From: Priestia iocasae
GTDB lineage: Bacteria > Bacillota > Bacilli > Bacillales > Bacillaceae_H
Assembly (NCBI RefSeq): GCF_016909075.1
Contig: NZ_JAFBFC010000001.1
Coordinates: 248,001-312,000, forward strand
DNA: 64,000 bases
Direction: 5' to 3'
Positions 10,503-19,802 of the stretch are shown one piece after another (the stretch's first letter is position 1; every line of letters starts with the position of its first letter). A model generated the notes under the pieces. That model was not told the DNA's origin, did not search any database, and saw only the letters and a program-made list of their open reading frames with translations. Both the position numbers and the translations under genes were made by a program.

Positions 10503-10556
10503 GGCTTTCTTAACAGAGATGTGTTTTGGTCTCTGTTAAGAAAGCCTTCTTTTTAT
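10503..10556 (+). terminator. Strong terminator after mnmA
   Basis: GGCTTTCTTAACAGAGA (10503-10519) pairs perfectly with TCTCTGTTAAGAAAGCC (10530-10546), then TTCTTTTT. This 17-bp stem separates mnmA from the TPR gene. Confidence 0.9.
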
Positions 10557-10628
10557 GTTATAATTACAGTGGGTAAAATGAAAGACAAGTTTATTTTTTA
10601 CATAAAAGAAGTGTAACGGAGTGATTAG

Positions 10629-11288
10629 ATGACGGACAAAAACCAATTAGGTATTGAATATATGAGAGAAGGTAAATTTGAAGAAGCAGCAAAGGTATTT
10701 TCCGAGGCAATCGAGGAGAATCCGAAAGATCCAATTGTATATGTGAACTTTGGAAACTTGTTAGCAGCGGTAGATGAACTGGACCGAGCGCTAAAATTTT
10801 ATGAACGTGCTATTGAAATCGATGATACAGTAGCTACTGCTTATTACGGAGCAGGGAGCGTGTATTTTAATTTAAATCAGCTAGAGCAAGCTAGACACTA
10901 CTTCGAATTAGCGATGAAAAAGGGACTAGATTCATCAGATGTTTATTTCATGCTTGGGTTAACACTATTTCATAGTGACCAACTGCGTTTTGCCTTGCCA
11001 TACTTACAACGAGCGGTGGAACTAAACGAACATGATGCTGAAGCACGTTTTCAATATGGACTATGCTTAGCTCAATTGGAAATGGTAGAAGAATCGATTG
11101 AACAAATGAATATGGTCGTAGAGCAAGATCCTGAGCATGCAGATGCATACTATAACTTAGGTGTTGCTTATGCAATGAAAGATGAAAAAGAAAAAGCGAT
11201 TCAACTGTTTGATCGAGCACTAGAAGTACAGCCTGATCATATGCTGGCTAGTAATGGTAAGCGTGTCTTAACTACGTTAGAGCACTAA
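10629..11288 (+). CDS. yrrB: TPR-repeat protein YrrB
   Basis: 219 residues made almost wholly of tetratricopeptide repeats, about six in tandem (for example YVNFGNLLAAVDELDRALKFYERAIEID and YYNLGVAYAMKDEKEKAIQLFDRALEV). No signal peptide or membrane segment, so a cytoplasmic protein-interaction scaffold. The partner is unknown. It directly precedes recD2 by about 30 bases, an arrangement conserved in Bacillus (yrrB-yrrC), suggesting co-transcription. SD at GTGTAACGGAGTG before the ATG. Confidence 0.88.
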   Translation: MTDKNQLGIEYMREGKFEEAAKVFSEAIEENPKDPIVYVNFGNLLAAVDELDRALKFYERAIEIDDTVATAYYGAGSVYFNLNQLEQARHYFELAMKKGLDSSDVYFMLGLTLFHSDQLRFALPYLQRAVELNEHDAEARFQYGLCLAQLEMVEESIEQMNMVVEQDPEHADAYYNLGVAYAMKDEKEKAIQLFDRALEVQPDHMLASNGKRVLTTLEH

Positions 11289-11319
11289 AAACGTGTAAGT
11301 GAGGAAAGGGGTGAATGAC

Positions 11320-13677
11320 ATGAGTGAAAATACGATGAGCCCTTTAGAAGACAATCGCAATTACATAAAAGGAACCGCTATTGTTACTGTTTTTCATAAC
11401 GAAGAGAACTTGTATAATGTTACGCGCATTCGTGTAAAGGAAACGAATATCGCTCTTGATGAAAAAGAGGCAGTAGTCACCGGTTACTTTCCTCGGTTAC
11501 ATGAAGATGAAGTATATACGTTTTATGGCTATCTAAAAGATCACCCTAAATTCGGGCTGCAGTTTCAAGTTGAGCAATTTAAAAAGGAGCTTCCTCAATC
11601 AAAGCAAGGTGTTATTCAGTATTTATCTAGTGATCTTTTTGAGGGAATTGGAAAAAAGACAGCCGAGAATATTGTAGAGGCGCTAGGTGAAAATGCCATC
11701 TTGAAAATTATGCAAGATCCTTCTTCGTTAAAGAAAGTAAAACGTTTATCTGAAGAAAAAGCGACTTCTTTAGTGAATCAGCTTCGAGAACATCAAGGCT
11801 TAGAAGAGATTATGATAAAATTGACGGATTATGGATTTGGTCCTCAATTATCGATGAAAATTTTCCAAGCTTACAAACAAGATGCATTAGACATTGTTCA
11901 AAATCAACCGTATCAGCTTGTTGAAGATATTCAAGGAATTGGATTTGCTCGTGCAGATGAGCTTGGTAAAAAACTTGGAATGGCAAGTAATCACCCTGAT
12001 CGATTGCGTGCCGGAGTTTTATATGTTATTGAACAAGAATGTAACCAAATGGGACATGTTTATGTAACAATAGATCAGCTATTGGCTCGTACAAAAGAGC
12101 TTCTTCAACATCATCGTACAGATCAGATTGATGAAATGGATATGACGCGAGAAATAGAAGGGTTAAAGCAAGATAAGAAAATCATTATTGACGAAGAGCG
12201 CATCTATTTTCCCCCTTTGTTTTATTCTGAAAAAGGGTTAGTAAAGTCAATTCAACAACTTCTTTCGCAAACTCAGTACGAAGACCAGTTTCCAGAGTCA
12301 GAATTTTTGCTTGCTTTAGGGGAATTAGAAGAACGTCTTGGGGTACAATATGCACCATCGCAAAAAGAGGCGATTCAAACTGCCTTGCAATCGCCTATGC
12401 TCCTTTTAACGGGTGGTCCAGGTACAGGGAAAACGACTGTTATTAAAGGAATTGTTGAGCTGTACTCAGAGCTTCACGGTTGTTCCTTAGAGCCAAAAGA
12501 TTATAAAAAAGATGAGGTATTTCCTGTTTTGCTTGTTGCTCCAACAGGGCGTGCAGCAAAACGAATGAGTGAAGCGACAGGACTTCCGGCTGTTACCATT
12601 CATCGTCTATTAAAATGGAACGGTCAAGAAGGATTTGATCACAATGAAGACAATCCAATTAAAGGAAAGATGCTCATTGTTGATGAAGTCTCGATGGTTG
12701 ATTTATGGTTGGCTCATCAGCTATTTAAATCCTTGCCTGATGATGTACAAGTCATTTTAGTAGGAGACGAGGATCAGTTACCTTCTGTAGGACCTGGCCA
12801 AGTGTTGAAAGATTTATTACAATCAAATTCCATTCCAACCGTTCGTTTAGTTGATGTATATCGCCAAGCTGAAGGTTCATCAATCATTGATCTTGCACAC
12901 GATATAAAAAAAGGAATTGTTCCGAAAGATTTAGCCAACCCTCAAATAGATCGCTCTTTTATTAAATGTCATTCATCACAAATAGCAGATGTGGTGAAAA
13001 AAGTTTGTGCAAATGCAGTCAAAAAAGGCTACTCTCCGAAAGATATTCAAGTATTAGCACCGATGTATAGAGGACCAGCAGGAATTGATCGGTTAAACGT
13101 TGAGTTGCAAGAGTTGTTTAATCCAAAACAAGAAAAGAGACGGGAGATTAAGCATGGAGATGTAGTTTATCGTCCTGGTGATAAAGTACTTCAGCTTGTC
13201 AATCAACCGGAGAGTAATGTGTTTAATGGAGATATGGGTGAAATTGTATCCCTTTTTTATGCAAAAGAAAACACAGAAAAACAAGATATGCTTGTCATCT
13301 CTTTTGATGGAAACGAAGTGACGTATACAAAACAAGATTTCAATCAAATTACGCATGCTTATTGTTGTTCTATTCACAAATCACAAGGTAGTGAATTCCC
13401 AATTGTTGTTCTCCCAATTGTAAAAAGTTATTACCGAATGTTGCGAAGAAATTTAATTTACACGGCTGTGACAAGAAGTAAACAATTTCTTATTCTATGC
13501 GGAGAAGAAGAAGCATTTCAATTAAGTGTGAAACGCAATGATGACGGAATAAGGCAAACGAATTTGTTGAAGCTGTTAGGAGAACAAATCAACAACGAAA
13601 TCGAAGACGATGAAGTACCGTTTATGAAAGATGCAAATATTGGCATGGAAAACGTTACGCCGTATGATTTTATGTAA
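11320..13677 (+). CDS. recD2: ATP-dependent DNA helicase RecD2 (YrrC)
   Basis: 785-residue SF1B 5'-3' helicase of the RecD2 class, without RecBC partners. The N-terminal domain contains helix-hairpin-helix-like stretches (FEGIGKKTAENIVEALG; IQGIGFARADELGKKLG). Walker A GGPGTGKTT is near residues 367-375 and Walker B VDEVSMVD near 456-463. Later motifs include AYCCSIHKSQGSEFP near 686-700 and YTAVTRSK. In B. subtilis RecD2 limits mutation and helps fork progress. The ATG at 11320 follows GAGGAAAGGGGTG; an earlier in-frame GTG at 11299 overlaps the upstream spacer and is rejected. Confidence 0.95.
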   Translation: MSENTMSPLEDNRNYIKGTAIVTVFHNEENLYNVTRIRVKETNIALDEKEAVVTGYFPRLHEDEVYTFYGYLKDHPKFGLQFQVEQFKKELPQSKQGVIQYLSSDLFEGIGKKTAENIVEALGENAILKIMQDPSSLKKVKRLSEEKATSLVNQLREHQGLEEIMIKLTDYGFGPQLSMKIFQAYKQDALDIVQNQPYQLVEDIQGIGFARADELGKKLGMASNHPDRLRAGVLYVIEQECNQMGHVYVTIDQLLARTKELLQHHRTDQIDEMDMTREIEGLKQDKKIIIDEERIYFPPLFYSEKGLVKSIQQLLSQTQYEDQFPESEFLLALGELEERLGVQYAPSQKEAIQTALQSPMLLLTGGPGTGKTTVIKGIVELYSELHGCSLEPKDYKKDEVFPVLLVAPTGRAAKRMSEATGLPAVTIHRLLKWNGQEGFDHNEDNPIKGKMLIVDEVSMVDLWLAHQLFKSLPDDVQVILVGDEDQLPSVGPGQVLKDLLQSNSIPTVRLVDVYRQAEGSSIIDLAHDIKKGIVPKDLANPQIDRSFIKCHSSQIADVVKKVCANAVKKGYSPKDIQVLAPMYRGPAGIDRLNVELQELFNPKQEKRREIKHGDVVYRPGDKVLQLVNQPESNVFNGDMGEIVSLFYAKENTEKQDMLVISFDGNEVTYTKQDFNQITHAYCCSIHKSQGSEFPIVVLPIVKSYYRMLRRNLIYTAVTRSKQFLILCGEEEAFQLSVKRNDDGIRQTNLLKLLGEQINNEIEDDEVPFMKDANIGMENVTPYDFM

Positions 13678-13829
13678 CTATCCATACGATAAGGTTAGTT
13701 AAATAATTGAACAATTATTTAACTGCCATCCTGTTTTCTTTAACAGCTGTTCGGCCCTTTCTATTGTATAAAAATAGTAAAAATGGACATAATGCGTTAC
13801 TAATAGATAACGAAAAAGAGGTGTCCATT

Positions 13830-14021
13830 TTGTTTAGGTGTCCGAATTGTAAAAGCATTGATGTGGGCAAAATTGGTGTCAATCAATATTACTGTTGGAA
13901 CTGCTTTATTGAAATGACCATTTCAAAAGGACAGGTAAATACACATCAAGTTGAAGAGGATGGAACGTTGAGTTCATTAGATGACTTATTTTCAGATGAT
14001 GAGCGTTCAGTGAACTTTTAA
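13830..14021 (+). CDS. Small zinc-ribbon protein (YrzR-like)
   Basis: 63 residues from TTG at 13830, with AAAAGAGGTG seven bases upstream. Two CxxC pairs (CPNC near residue 4-7 and CWNC near 22-25) form a probable zinc ribbon, followed by an acidic tail (DDLFSDDERS). A longer reading from 13707 would add residues with no family resemblance. A comparable small gene lies after recD2 in B. subtilis (yrzR, from memory). Function unknown. A promoter-like TTGTAT and CATAAT pair with 18-base spacing lies at about 13764-13793. Confidence 0.7.
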   Translation: MFRCPNCKSIDVGKIGVNQYYCWNCFIEMTISKGQVNTHQVEEDGTLSSLDDLFSDDERSVNF

Positions 14022-14043
14022 TCCTTTATAGGGAGGAAGTACA

Positions 14044-14178
14044 ATGAATAAAATTATTCCTTCAATGGTTGCCTTTGGAATTGGAGCTTATGCATATAAA
14101 GTTGCAGAAGGTCGAGATTTATTAACGAAGCGTAACATGAAAAGAATGCGCAAGCGTATGATGAAAACGTTCCGTTAA
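14044..14178 (+). CDS. Small basic protein YrzQ-like (DUF3918)
   Basis: 44 residues: a hydrophobic N-terminal helix (IIPSMVAFGIGAYAYKV) and a strongly basic C-terminus (KRNMKRMRKRMMK). This is the pattern of the DUF3918/YrzQ family, which lies after recD2 in Bacillus. AGGGAGG stands six bases before the ATG. It probably sits at the membrane with the basic tail in the cytoplasm. It shares a unit with the zinc-ribbon gene 22 bases upstream and ends at a strong terminator. Function unknown. Confidence 0.75.
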   Translation: MNKIIPSMVAFGIGAYAYKVAEGRDLLTKRNMKRMRKRMMKTFR

Positions 14179-14187
14179 CAAAAATGA

Positions 14188-14230
14188 GAGGGTGGGACAA
14201 GGATAAACTCCTTGTCCCACCCTTTTAAGA
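14188..14230 (+). terminator. Terminator after the YrzQ-like gene
   Basis: GGGTGGGACAAGG (14190-14202) pairs perfectly with CCTTGTCCCACCC (14210-14222), followed by TTTT. Confidence 0.9.
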
Positions 14231-14236
14231 TTATTT

Positions 14237-14296
14237 AAAAATCCTTACCCATAAAATCCAGTAAAATGAATGGATAAATAGGTAAGGGTTTTTGTT
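14237..14296. terminator. Second hairpin before yrrI
   Basis: AAAAATCCTTACC (14237-14249) pairs with GGTAAGGGTTTTT (14281-14293) with one wobble. Inside, ATCCA (14256-14260) pairs with TGGAT (14271-14275). A and T runs flank it on both sides, so it could terminate in either direction. Confidence 0.6.
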
Positions 14297-14392
14297 GTGG
14301 AACTCGTTTTTGTTTTATCGTGTTGTGAACAATATTCTCTTATATATATATTCTCTCCTTTTTGTACACACTAATGTGGAGGAGGGATTTTG

Positions 14393-15454
14393 TTGCGAGA
14401 AGTATCATTTAGATGGTTTTACCGTTTAGGTATTGTGTTATTAGTGCTGCTTTGTATTTTTGTCTTTTTTAAAATTCAGTTTCTTTGGTTACCATTCGTT
14501 GGCATGGTTTTTAAAGCAATTTCTCCCTTTCTAATTGCAGCATTTATTACATACTTGCTCCACCCCATTATTGAAAAAATACATGAAAATGGCCTACCTA
14601 GACCTTTAGCTATTCTTATTATCTATTTGTTTTTCTTTGGAGGAATTGGTTATGGAATCTATAAAGGATTTCCACTCTTTCTTGCTCAATTAAAGGATTT
14701 AAACGAGCAGCTCCCTCAACTAACCACTTTATATAAAGAATGGATGACAGAGATTCATGAGCGTACCTCTACATTACCAAACGGAGTTCATGAGCGAATT
14801 GAAGAGGGGATTGATGATTTAGAAAGAGCTGTTGATTCTTTAGTCACACGCTTAATGGAAGGAGTTAAATCGCTTCTCAATGCATTTATTGTCATTGTTA
14901 TCATCCCATTCATTGTTTTTTATATGCTAAAAGATGTCACGCTTATCAAGAAGGCGGCAGCTTTTTTAACTCCGCCAAAATGGCATGAGCCAGGCAAACG
15001 ATTTTTACATGATGTCAATGAATCACTAGGAAATTATATTAGAGGACAGTTTTTTGTTTGTTTAATTATTGGTGGAATCGCTACACTAGTGCTGTGGCTA
15101 TTTCACGTTCCATATGCGCTTTTATTAGGCACCATTATTGGTATTACGAATGTTATTCCTTATTTCGGTCCGATTATTGGTGCAATTCCTGGAGCTATCA
15201 TTGCAGCTACCATCTCAACAAAACTTGTCATTATCGTATTGTGCGTTGTGTTTTCACTACAGTTTTTAGAAGGTAACGTTCTCTCTCCTTTAATTGTTGG
15301 AAAAAGTCTACACATTCATCCTTTGTTCATTATGTTTGCTCTTCTTTTAGGAGGAGAGCTTGGAGGAATCATTGGCCTTATTTTAGCCGTTCCTATTCTC
15401 TCGGTTTTAAAAGTTTCCATTCTTCATTTGCGTACTGATGTTTTCAAACATTGA
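14393..15454 (+). CDS. yrrI: AI-2E family transporter/permease (YrrI)
   Basis: About 353 residues with hydrophobic segments paired near the N-terminus (LGIVLLVLLCIFVFF, FKAISPFLIAAFITYLL), a soluble stretch (about 95-150), and four or five further helices, matching the TqsA/UPF0118 family. The motif GTIIGITNVIPYFGPIIGAIPG is a family signature. Some members export autoinducer-2, others act as Na+/H+ antiporters; the substrate here is unknown. Start is one of two adjacent TTG codons (14390, 14393); 14393 is better spaced from AGGAGG. The stop overlaps the -35 of the alaS promoter. Confidence 0.85.
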   Translation: MREVSFRWFYRLGIVLLVLLCIFVFFKIQFLWLPFVGMVFKAISPFLIAAFITYLLHPIIEKIHENGLPRPLAILIIYLFFFGGIGYGIYKGFPLFLAQLKDLNEQLPQLTTLYKEWMTEIHERTSTLPNGVHERIEEGIDDLERAVDSLVTRLMEGVKSLLNAFIVIVIIPFIVFYMLKDVTLIKKAAAFLTPPKWHEPGKRFLHDVNESLGNYIRGQFFVCLIIGGIATLVLWLFHVPYALLLGTIIGITNVIPYFGPIIGAIPGAIIAATISTKLVIIVLCVVFSLQFLEGNVLSPLIVGKSLHIHPLFIMFALLLGGELGGIIGLILAVPILSVLKVSILHLRTDVFKH

Positions 15455-15479
15455 CAAAGGGTGTGTAATTTGTCATAAT
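15451..15479 (+). promoter_or_regulatory. Promoter of the alaS T-box leader
   Basis: TTGACA (15451-15456) overlaps the yrrI stop codon. CATAAT (15474-15479) follows at exactly 17 bases. Start is expected near 15486. Confidence 0.75.
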
Positions 15480-15485
15480 ATCGCC

Positions 15486-15742
15486 ATAAGAAACCGTTAC
15501 ATAACTGTAAATCGATGAAGGATCGAGTATGTTACAGCCCATCTTTTTCAGAGAGGAATTTCCATGGCTGAGAGAAATTCTAGATGAAGAGTAACAGAAC
15601 GCTAATCTGGAGTGCAGATAAACTCTGCCGTAATGGCTACGTTAAAGCTATTGAGGTGATGAACCATTTACGAAAATGGTTCATAATCAGGGTGGTACCG
15701 CGAGCAAAACTCTCGTCCCTGTTATGGGATGAGGGTTTTTTT
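15486..15742 (+). promoter_or_regulatory. T-box riboswitch controlling alaS
   Basis: The T-box AGGGTGGTACCGCG is at 15689-15702. The terminator stem CTCGTCCC (15712) with GGGATGAG follows, then a run of seven T (about 15735-15741). Stem I ends with GAAC followed by GCT at 15601-15603, an alanine codon in the specifier position, agreeing with the downstream gene. A short open reading frame that spans this region (15584-15787) is spurious. Confidence 0.94.
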
Positions 15743-15783
15743 GTATGCAAAAAAGTAAGTTATTTTATTAGGAGGTTATTGAA

Positions 15784-18417
15784 ATGAAAAAATTGACATC
15801 AGCTCAAGTTCGTCAAATGTATTTAGATTTTTTTCAAGAAAAAGGACACGATGTAGAGCCAAGCGCTTCCCTTGTTCCACATGAAGACCCTTCCCTTTTA
15901 TGGATTAACAGTGGAGTAGCAACACTAAAAAAATACTTTGACGGTCGTGTTGTTCCTGAAAATCCACGTATTTGCAATGCGCAAAAATCAATTCGTACAA
16001 ATGATATTGAAAATGTAGGGCAAACAGCTCGTCACCATACATTCTTTGAAATGTTAGGGAATTTCTCAATCGGTGATTACTTTAAAGTAGAAGCCATCGA
16101 GTGGGCTTGGGAGTTCCTAACAAGTGATAAATGGATTGGATTTGATCCTGAAAAATTATCCGTTACGATTCACCCTGAAGATGAAGAAGCATTTACAATT
16201 TGGAATGAAAAAATGGGCGTTCCAAAAGAGCGCATTATTCGTTTGGAAGGTAACTTCTGGGATATTGGTGAAGGCCCAAGTGGTCCAAATACAGAAATTT
16301 TCTATGATCGTGGTGAAGCGTATGGAAATGATGTAAATGACCCTGAGCTTTACCCAGGTGGAGAAAATGAGCGTTACTTAGAAATATGGAACTTAGTGTT
16401 TTCACAATTTAATCATAACCCAGATAACACATACACTCCGCTTCCAAAGAAGAATATTGATACAGGTATGGGGTTAGAGCGTATGGTATCTGTTATTCAA
16501 GATGTACCAACGAACTTTGATACAGATCTTTTTATGCCCATTATTGAAGCAACAGAAAGCATTTCTGGTGAGAAATATCGTACAGATGTAGAAAAAGATG
16601 TGGCATTTAAAGTTATCGCTGACCATGTTCGTACGGTGACATTTGCAGTAGGAGATGGTGCTCTTCCATCAAATGAAGGACGCGGTTATGTATTGCGTCG
16701 TCTATTACGTCGTGCTGTTCGTTATGCGAAAAAGCTAAACATTAATCGACCATTTATGTATGAACTCGTTCCTGTTGTGGCTGAAATTATGGTTGACTTC
16801 TATCCAGAAGTAAAAGGAAAAACAGACTTTATTCAACGCGTGATGAAAAACGAAGAAGAGCGTTTCCATGAAACGTTAAATGAAGGTCTTGCAATCTTAG
16901 CGACAGTTATTAAGAAAGAAAAAGATAAAGGTAGCAATACAATTGAAGGCACAGATGTGTTTCGCTTATACGATACGTACGGTTTTCCAGTAGAACTAAC
17001 GGAAGAGTATGCAGAAGATGAGAACATGAAGGTTGATCACGAGGGCTTTGAACGTGAAATGGAAGCACAGCGTGAGCGTGCTCGTGCAGCTCGTCAAGAT
17101 TCTAACTCCATGCAAGTTCAAGGTGGCATGCTAGGTGATCTAAAAGTAGAGAGTGCATTTGTAGGTTATGATAAGTACACGGTTGAAACATTTGTTGAGG
17201 CAATTGTTATAAATGGTGATTTAGTTGAAGAAGCCAAAGCTGGTGAAGAAGTACAAGTGATCTTAAAAGAAACACCTTTCTATGCAGAAAGTGGTGGACA
17301 AATAGCTGACCAAGGTACAATCCAAAATAGTACAACACAAGCGATTGTAAAAGACGTTCAAAAAGCACCAAATGGTCAACATTTACACACAGTTCAAATT
17401 GTAGAAGGTACACTTTCAAAAGGTGACACATATACAGCTCAGGTTCATCAAGAAAAGCGTGGTCACATTGTTAAAAATCACACTGCGACACACTTATTGC
17501 ACCAAGCATTAAAAGATGTACTAGGAACGCATGTTAACCAAGCTGGTTCGTTAGTAACGTCGGATCGTTTACGTTTTGACTTCTCGCACTTTGGACAGGT
17601 GACACAAGAAGAGATTGAGCAAATTGAAACGATTGTGAACGAAAAGATTTGGAATAGCATTGACGTGCAAATTGAAAATAAATCATTAGATGAAGCAAAA
17701 GAAATGGGAGCAATGGCTTTATTTGGTGAAAAATATGGTGACATTGTACGCGTTGTTCAAGTTGGTGAGTACAGCTTAGAATTATGTGGTGGTTGCCACG
17801 TTCCGAATACATCAGTCATTGGCTTGTTTAAAATTATTTCGGAATCAGGAATTGGAGCAGGAACACGACGTATTGAAGCTGTAACAGGTGAAGCTGCTTA
17901 CAAACTAATGAATGACCAAGTGTTATTATTAAAAGATGTTGCTACAAAAATTAAGGCAAACCCTCGTGATATCATGACACGTGTAGAAGGACTTCTTGAT
18001 GAAATTCGTCAATTACAACGTGAAAATGAGTCATTAGCTACAAAATTAAGCAACATTGAAGCAGGGAGCCTTGTAGATCAAGTAAAAGAAATTGATGGTG
18101 TGAACGTGCTTGCTGCTAAGGTGAATGGTACAGATATGAATAATCTCCGTGCCATGATGGATGATTTAAAACAAAAATTAGGTTCGGCAGTTGTTGTTTT
18201 AGCATCGGCACAAGAAGGGAAAGTAAATATTATAGCGGGTGTTACCAAAGATTTAATTGACAAAGGTTATCATGCAGGAAAGCTTGTAAAAGAAGTTGCG
18301 TCTATTTGTGGCGGTGGCGGTGGTGGCCGTCCAGATATGGCTCAAGCAGGTGGTAAAGACCCAAATCAAATTGATAACGCACTAGCATTTGTAGAAGAAT
18401 GGGTGAAATCCGTTTAA
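15784..18417 (+). CDS. alaS: Alanine--tRNA ligase
   Basis: 877-residue class II synthetase. Domains: catalytic core (1 to about 240, with [19 protein letters not shown]), tRNA-recognition helices, editing domain with [12 protein letters not shown] near 563-574 and the zinc motif residues in ELCGGCHV near 663-670, then the C-Ala domain (about 750-877) with [15 protein letters not shown]. It charges tRNA(Ala) and edits Ser and Gly mischarging. The SD AGGAGG precedes the ATG. It has its own T-box leader and is normal in length. Confidence 0.98.
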   Translation: MKKLTSAQVRQMYLDFFQEKGHDVEPSASLVPHEDPSLLWINSGVATLKKYFDGRVVPENPRICNAQKSIRTNDIENVGQTARHHTFFEMLGNFSIGDYFKVEAIEWAWEFLTSDKWIGFDPEKLSVTIHPEDEEAFTIWNEKMGVPKERIIRLEGNFWDIGEGPSGPNTEIFYDRGEAYGNDVNDPELYPGGENERYLEIWNLVFSQFNHNPDNTYTPLPKKNIDTGMGLERMVSVIQDVPTNFDTDLFMPIIEATESISGEKYRTDVEKDVAFKVIADHVRTVTFAVGDGALPSNEGRGYVLRRLLRRAVRYAKKLNINRPFMYELVPVVAEIMVDFYPEVKGKTDFIQRVMKNEEERFHETLNEGLAILATVIKKEKDKGSNTIEGTDVFRLYDTYGFPVELTEEYAEDENMKVDHEGFEREMEAQRERARAARQDSNSMQVQGGMLGDLKVESAFVGYDKYTVETFVEAIVINGDLVEEAKAGEEVQVILKETPFYAESGGQIADQGTIQNSTTQAIVKDVQKAPNGQHLHTVQIVEGTLSKGDTYTAQVHQEKRGHIVKNHTATHLLHQALKDVLGTHVNQAGSLVTSDRLRFDFSHFGQVTQEEIEQIETIVNEKIWNSIDVQIENKSLDEAKEMGAMALFGEKYGDIVRVVQVGEYSLELCGGCHVPNTSVIGLFKIISESGIGAGTRRIEAVTGEAAYKLMNDQVLLLKDVATKIKANPRDIMTRVEGLLDEIRQLQRENESLATKLSNIEAGSLVDQVKEIDGVNVLAAKVNGTDMNNLRAMMDDLKQKLGSAVVVLASAQEGKVNIIAGVTKDLIDKGYHAGKLVKEVASICGGGGGGRPDMAQAGGKDPNQIDNALAFVEEWVKSV

Positions 18418-18503
18418 TTCTCGCTTTTCTTGGTGTACAATATTAGATAAGAGTGAACAGAATTCATAGTGCGTCTATTAAAAAGAGAGTGAGGTGGAAA
18501 AAA

Positions 18504-18773
18504 ATGAGTTCATTTGATCAAACAATGAAATTCAATTTTCCTGAGGATTCAGCCGACACTAGTGTACATGAGGTGTTATTTACTGTCTATGACGCTCTTC
18601 AAGAGAAAGGATATAATCCGATTAACCAAATTGTAGGCTACCTATTATCTGGAGATCCAGCTTATATTCCTCGTCATCAAGATGCACGTAACATCATCCG
18701 CAAATTAGAGCGCGATGAGTTAATTGAAGAACTTGTTAAATCATACTTAAAACATCATCGAGAGGATTCATAA
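18504..18773 (+). CDS. yrzL: IreB-family regulatory protein (UPF0297, YrzL)
   Basis: 89 residues beginning [13 protein letters not shown], the family N-terminus (UPF0297). The ATG at 18504 has GTGAGGTGG upstream; earlier in-frame starts extend into the alaS spacer. In Enterococcus IreB is a phosphorylation target of the kinase IreK affecting cephalosporin resistance; in Bacillus the role is not defined. The stop abuts the ruvX start with no gap, and the trio yrzL-ruvX-yrzB is conserved across Firmicutes downstream of alaS. Confidence 0.9.
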   Translation: MSSFDQTMKFNFPEDSADTSVHEVLFTVYDALQEKGYNPINQIVGYLLSGDPAYIPRHQDARNIIRKLERDELIEELVKSYLKHHREDS

Positions 18774-19190
18774 ATGCGCGTACTTGGTTTAGACGTTGGC
18801 ACGAAAACAATTGGTGTAGCTGTCAGTGATGAAATGGGCTGGACTGCACAAGGAATTGAAACAATTAAAATGCCGGAAAATCAAATGAAGCAATCGCTTC
18901 CTAGATTAAAGGAGTTAATTGATGAATATTCCGTTGAGAAAATTGTTGTTGGATTGCCGAAAAACATGAATGGAACAATCGGTCCACGTGGAGAAGCATG
19001 CTTACAATTTGCAGAACTTCTTAAAAAAGGTTTTAATATAGAGACCATTATGTGGGACGAGCGTCTTTCAACAATGGCAGCAGAGCGAGTATTACTATCT
19101 GCTGACGTTAGTCGAAAAAAACGCAAAAAAGTAATCGACAAAATGGCTGCTGTCATGATTCTGCAAGGATACCTAGACAGTAAGCAGTAA
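18774..19190 (+). CDS. yrrK: Putative pre-16S rRNA nuclease YqgF/RuvX (YrrK)
   Basis: 138-residue RNase H-like fold protein. The N-terminal [16 protein letters not shown] carries the first catalytic Asp, [10 protein letters not shown] follows, and [13 protein letters not shown] carries the later acidic residue. E. coli YqgF matures the 5' end of 16S rRNA; the Holliday-resolvase label is older. The ATG directly follows the yrzL stop. The gene ends in TAAGAAAAGTG, the start of a degenerate repeat copy. Confidence 0.93.
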   Translation: MRVLGLDVGTKTIGVAVSDEMGWTAQGIETIKMPENQMKQSLPRLKELIDEYSVEKIVVGLPKNMNGTIGPRGEACLQFAELLKKGFNIETIMWDERLSTMAAERVLLSADVSRKKRKKVIDKMAAVMILQGYLDSKQ

Positions 19191-19285
19191 GAAAAGTGTA
19201 GCAAGCTCCTCATAGTTACAGCTAGACTAAGACAAACGAAAAACCATTACCTTGTGCAGTTAGCAACTAAAGGGCTAGCGTAACA
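19188..19285 (+). repeat. Dispersed intergenic element, degenerate copy D
   Basis: Starting in the yrrK stop codon, the sequence reads TAAGAAAAGTGTAGCAAGCT, as in the full copies. It soon diverges (CATAGTTACAGCTAGACTAAGAC) and ends near GGGCTAGCGTAAC. It looks internally deleted. Confidence 0.55.
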
Positions 19286-19332
19286 AGATAATAGAGAGAA
19301 ATAACTTTACTACAAAGAAGAGGTGCAATAAT

Positions 19333-19620
19333 ATGTCAACACATGGCGAAAAACAAATTACAGTTGTAGATGAAAATGGAAATGAACAATTATGCGAGGT
19401 TCTTTTCACATTTCAATCAGAAGAATTCGGTAAATCTTATGTTCTTTACTATCCAATGAGTAGCGAACAAGATGACGATGAAGAAATTGAAATTCATGCT
19501 TCAGCTTTCGTTGAAAGTGATAATGGTGAAGACGGAGAGCTTCAACCAATCGAGACGGAAGAAGAGTGGGATATGATTGAAGAAATGTTGAATACGTTCC
19601 TTGATGAGGAAGAAGCGTAA
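19333..19620 (+). CDS. yrzB: DUF1292 protein YrzB (UPF0473)
   Basis: 95 residues, very acidic, especially at the C-terminus ([19 protein letters not shown]). Starts [27 protein letters not shown], typical of DUF1292. No membrane segment or signal peptide. Function unknown. GAAGAGGTG precedes the ATG. It is third in the conserved yrzL-yrrK-yrzB set and is followed by a repeat remnant and a strong terminator. Confidence 0.9.
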   Translation: MSTHGEKQITVVDENGNEQLCEVLFTFQSEEFGKSYVLYYPMSSEQDDDEEIEIHASAFVESDNGEDGELQPIETEEEWDMIEEMLNTFLDEEEA

Positions 19621-19630
19621 AAACAATTAG

Positions 19631-19655
19631 AAGAAAAGCATAGCCGTAGCTAGAC
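19631..19655 (+). repeat. Dispersed intergenic element, minimal remnant E
   Basis: AAGAAAAGCATAGCCGTAGCTAGACA keeps only the two ends of the element (AGAAAAGnnTAGC and the TAGCTAGACA end) joined by a deletion. Confidence 0.4.
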
Positions 19656-19695
19656 AAAAACACCCTGCTAGTCTTAGACTAGCAGGGTGTTTTTA
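19656..19695 (+). terminator. Terminator after yrzB
   Basis: AACACCCTGCTAGTC pairs perfectly with GACTAGCAGGGTGTT around a three-base loop, then TTTTA. Confidence 0.92.
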
Positions 19696-19802
19696 TGCTT
19701 GGAAAAAGTTTATCTACAGCAATATAGAGTAAACTTGTATGAATATGACGAAATATAAGATAATTTGTAGTATAATAGTGCGCATGAGAGGAGGTTGTTT
19801 AC

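Noticed and set aside
15584-15787. Plus-strand ORF of 67 residues before alaS
   Set aside because: It covers the T-box and terminator of the alaS leader and overlaps the alaS start; no ribosome site.
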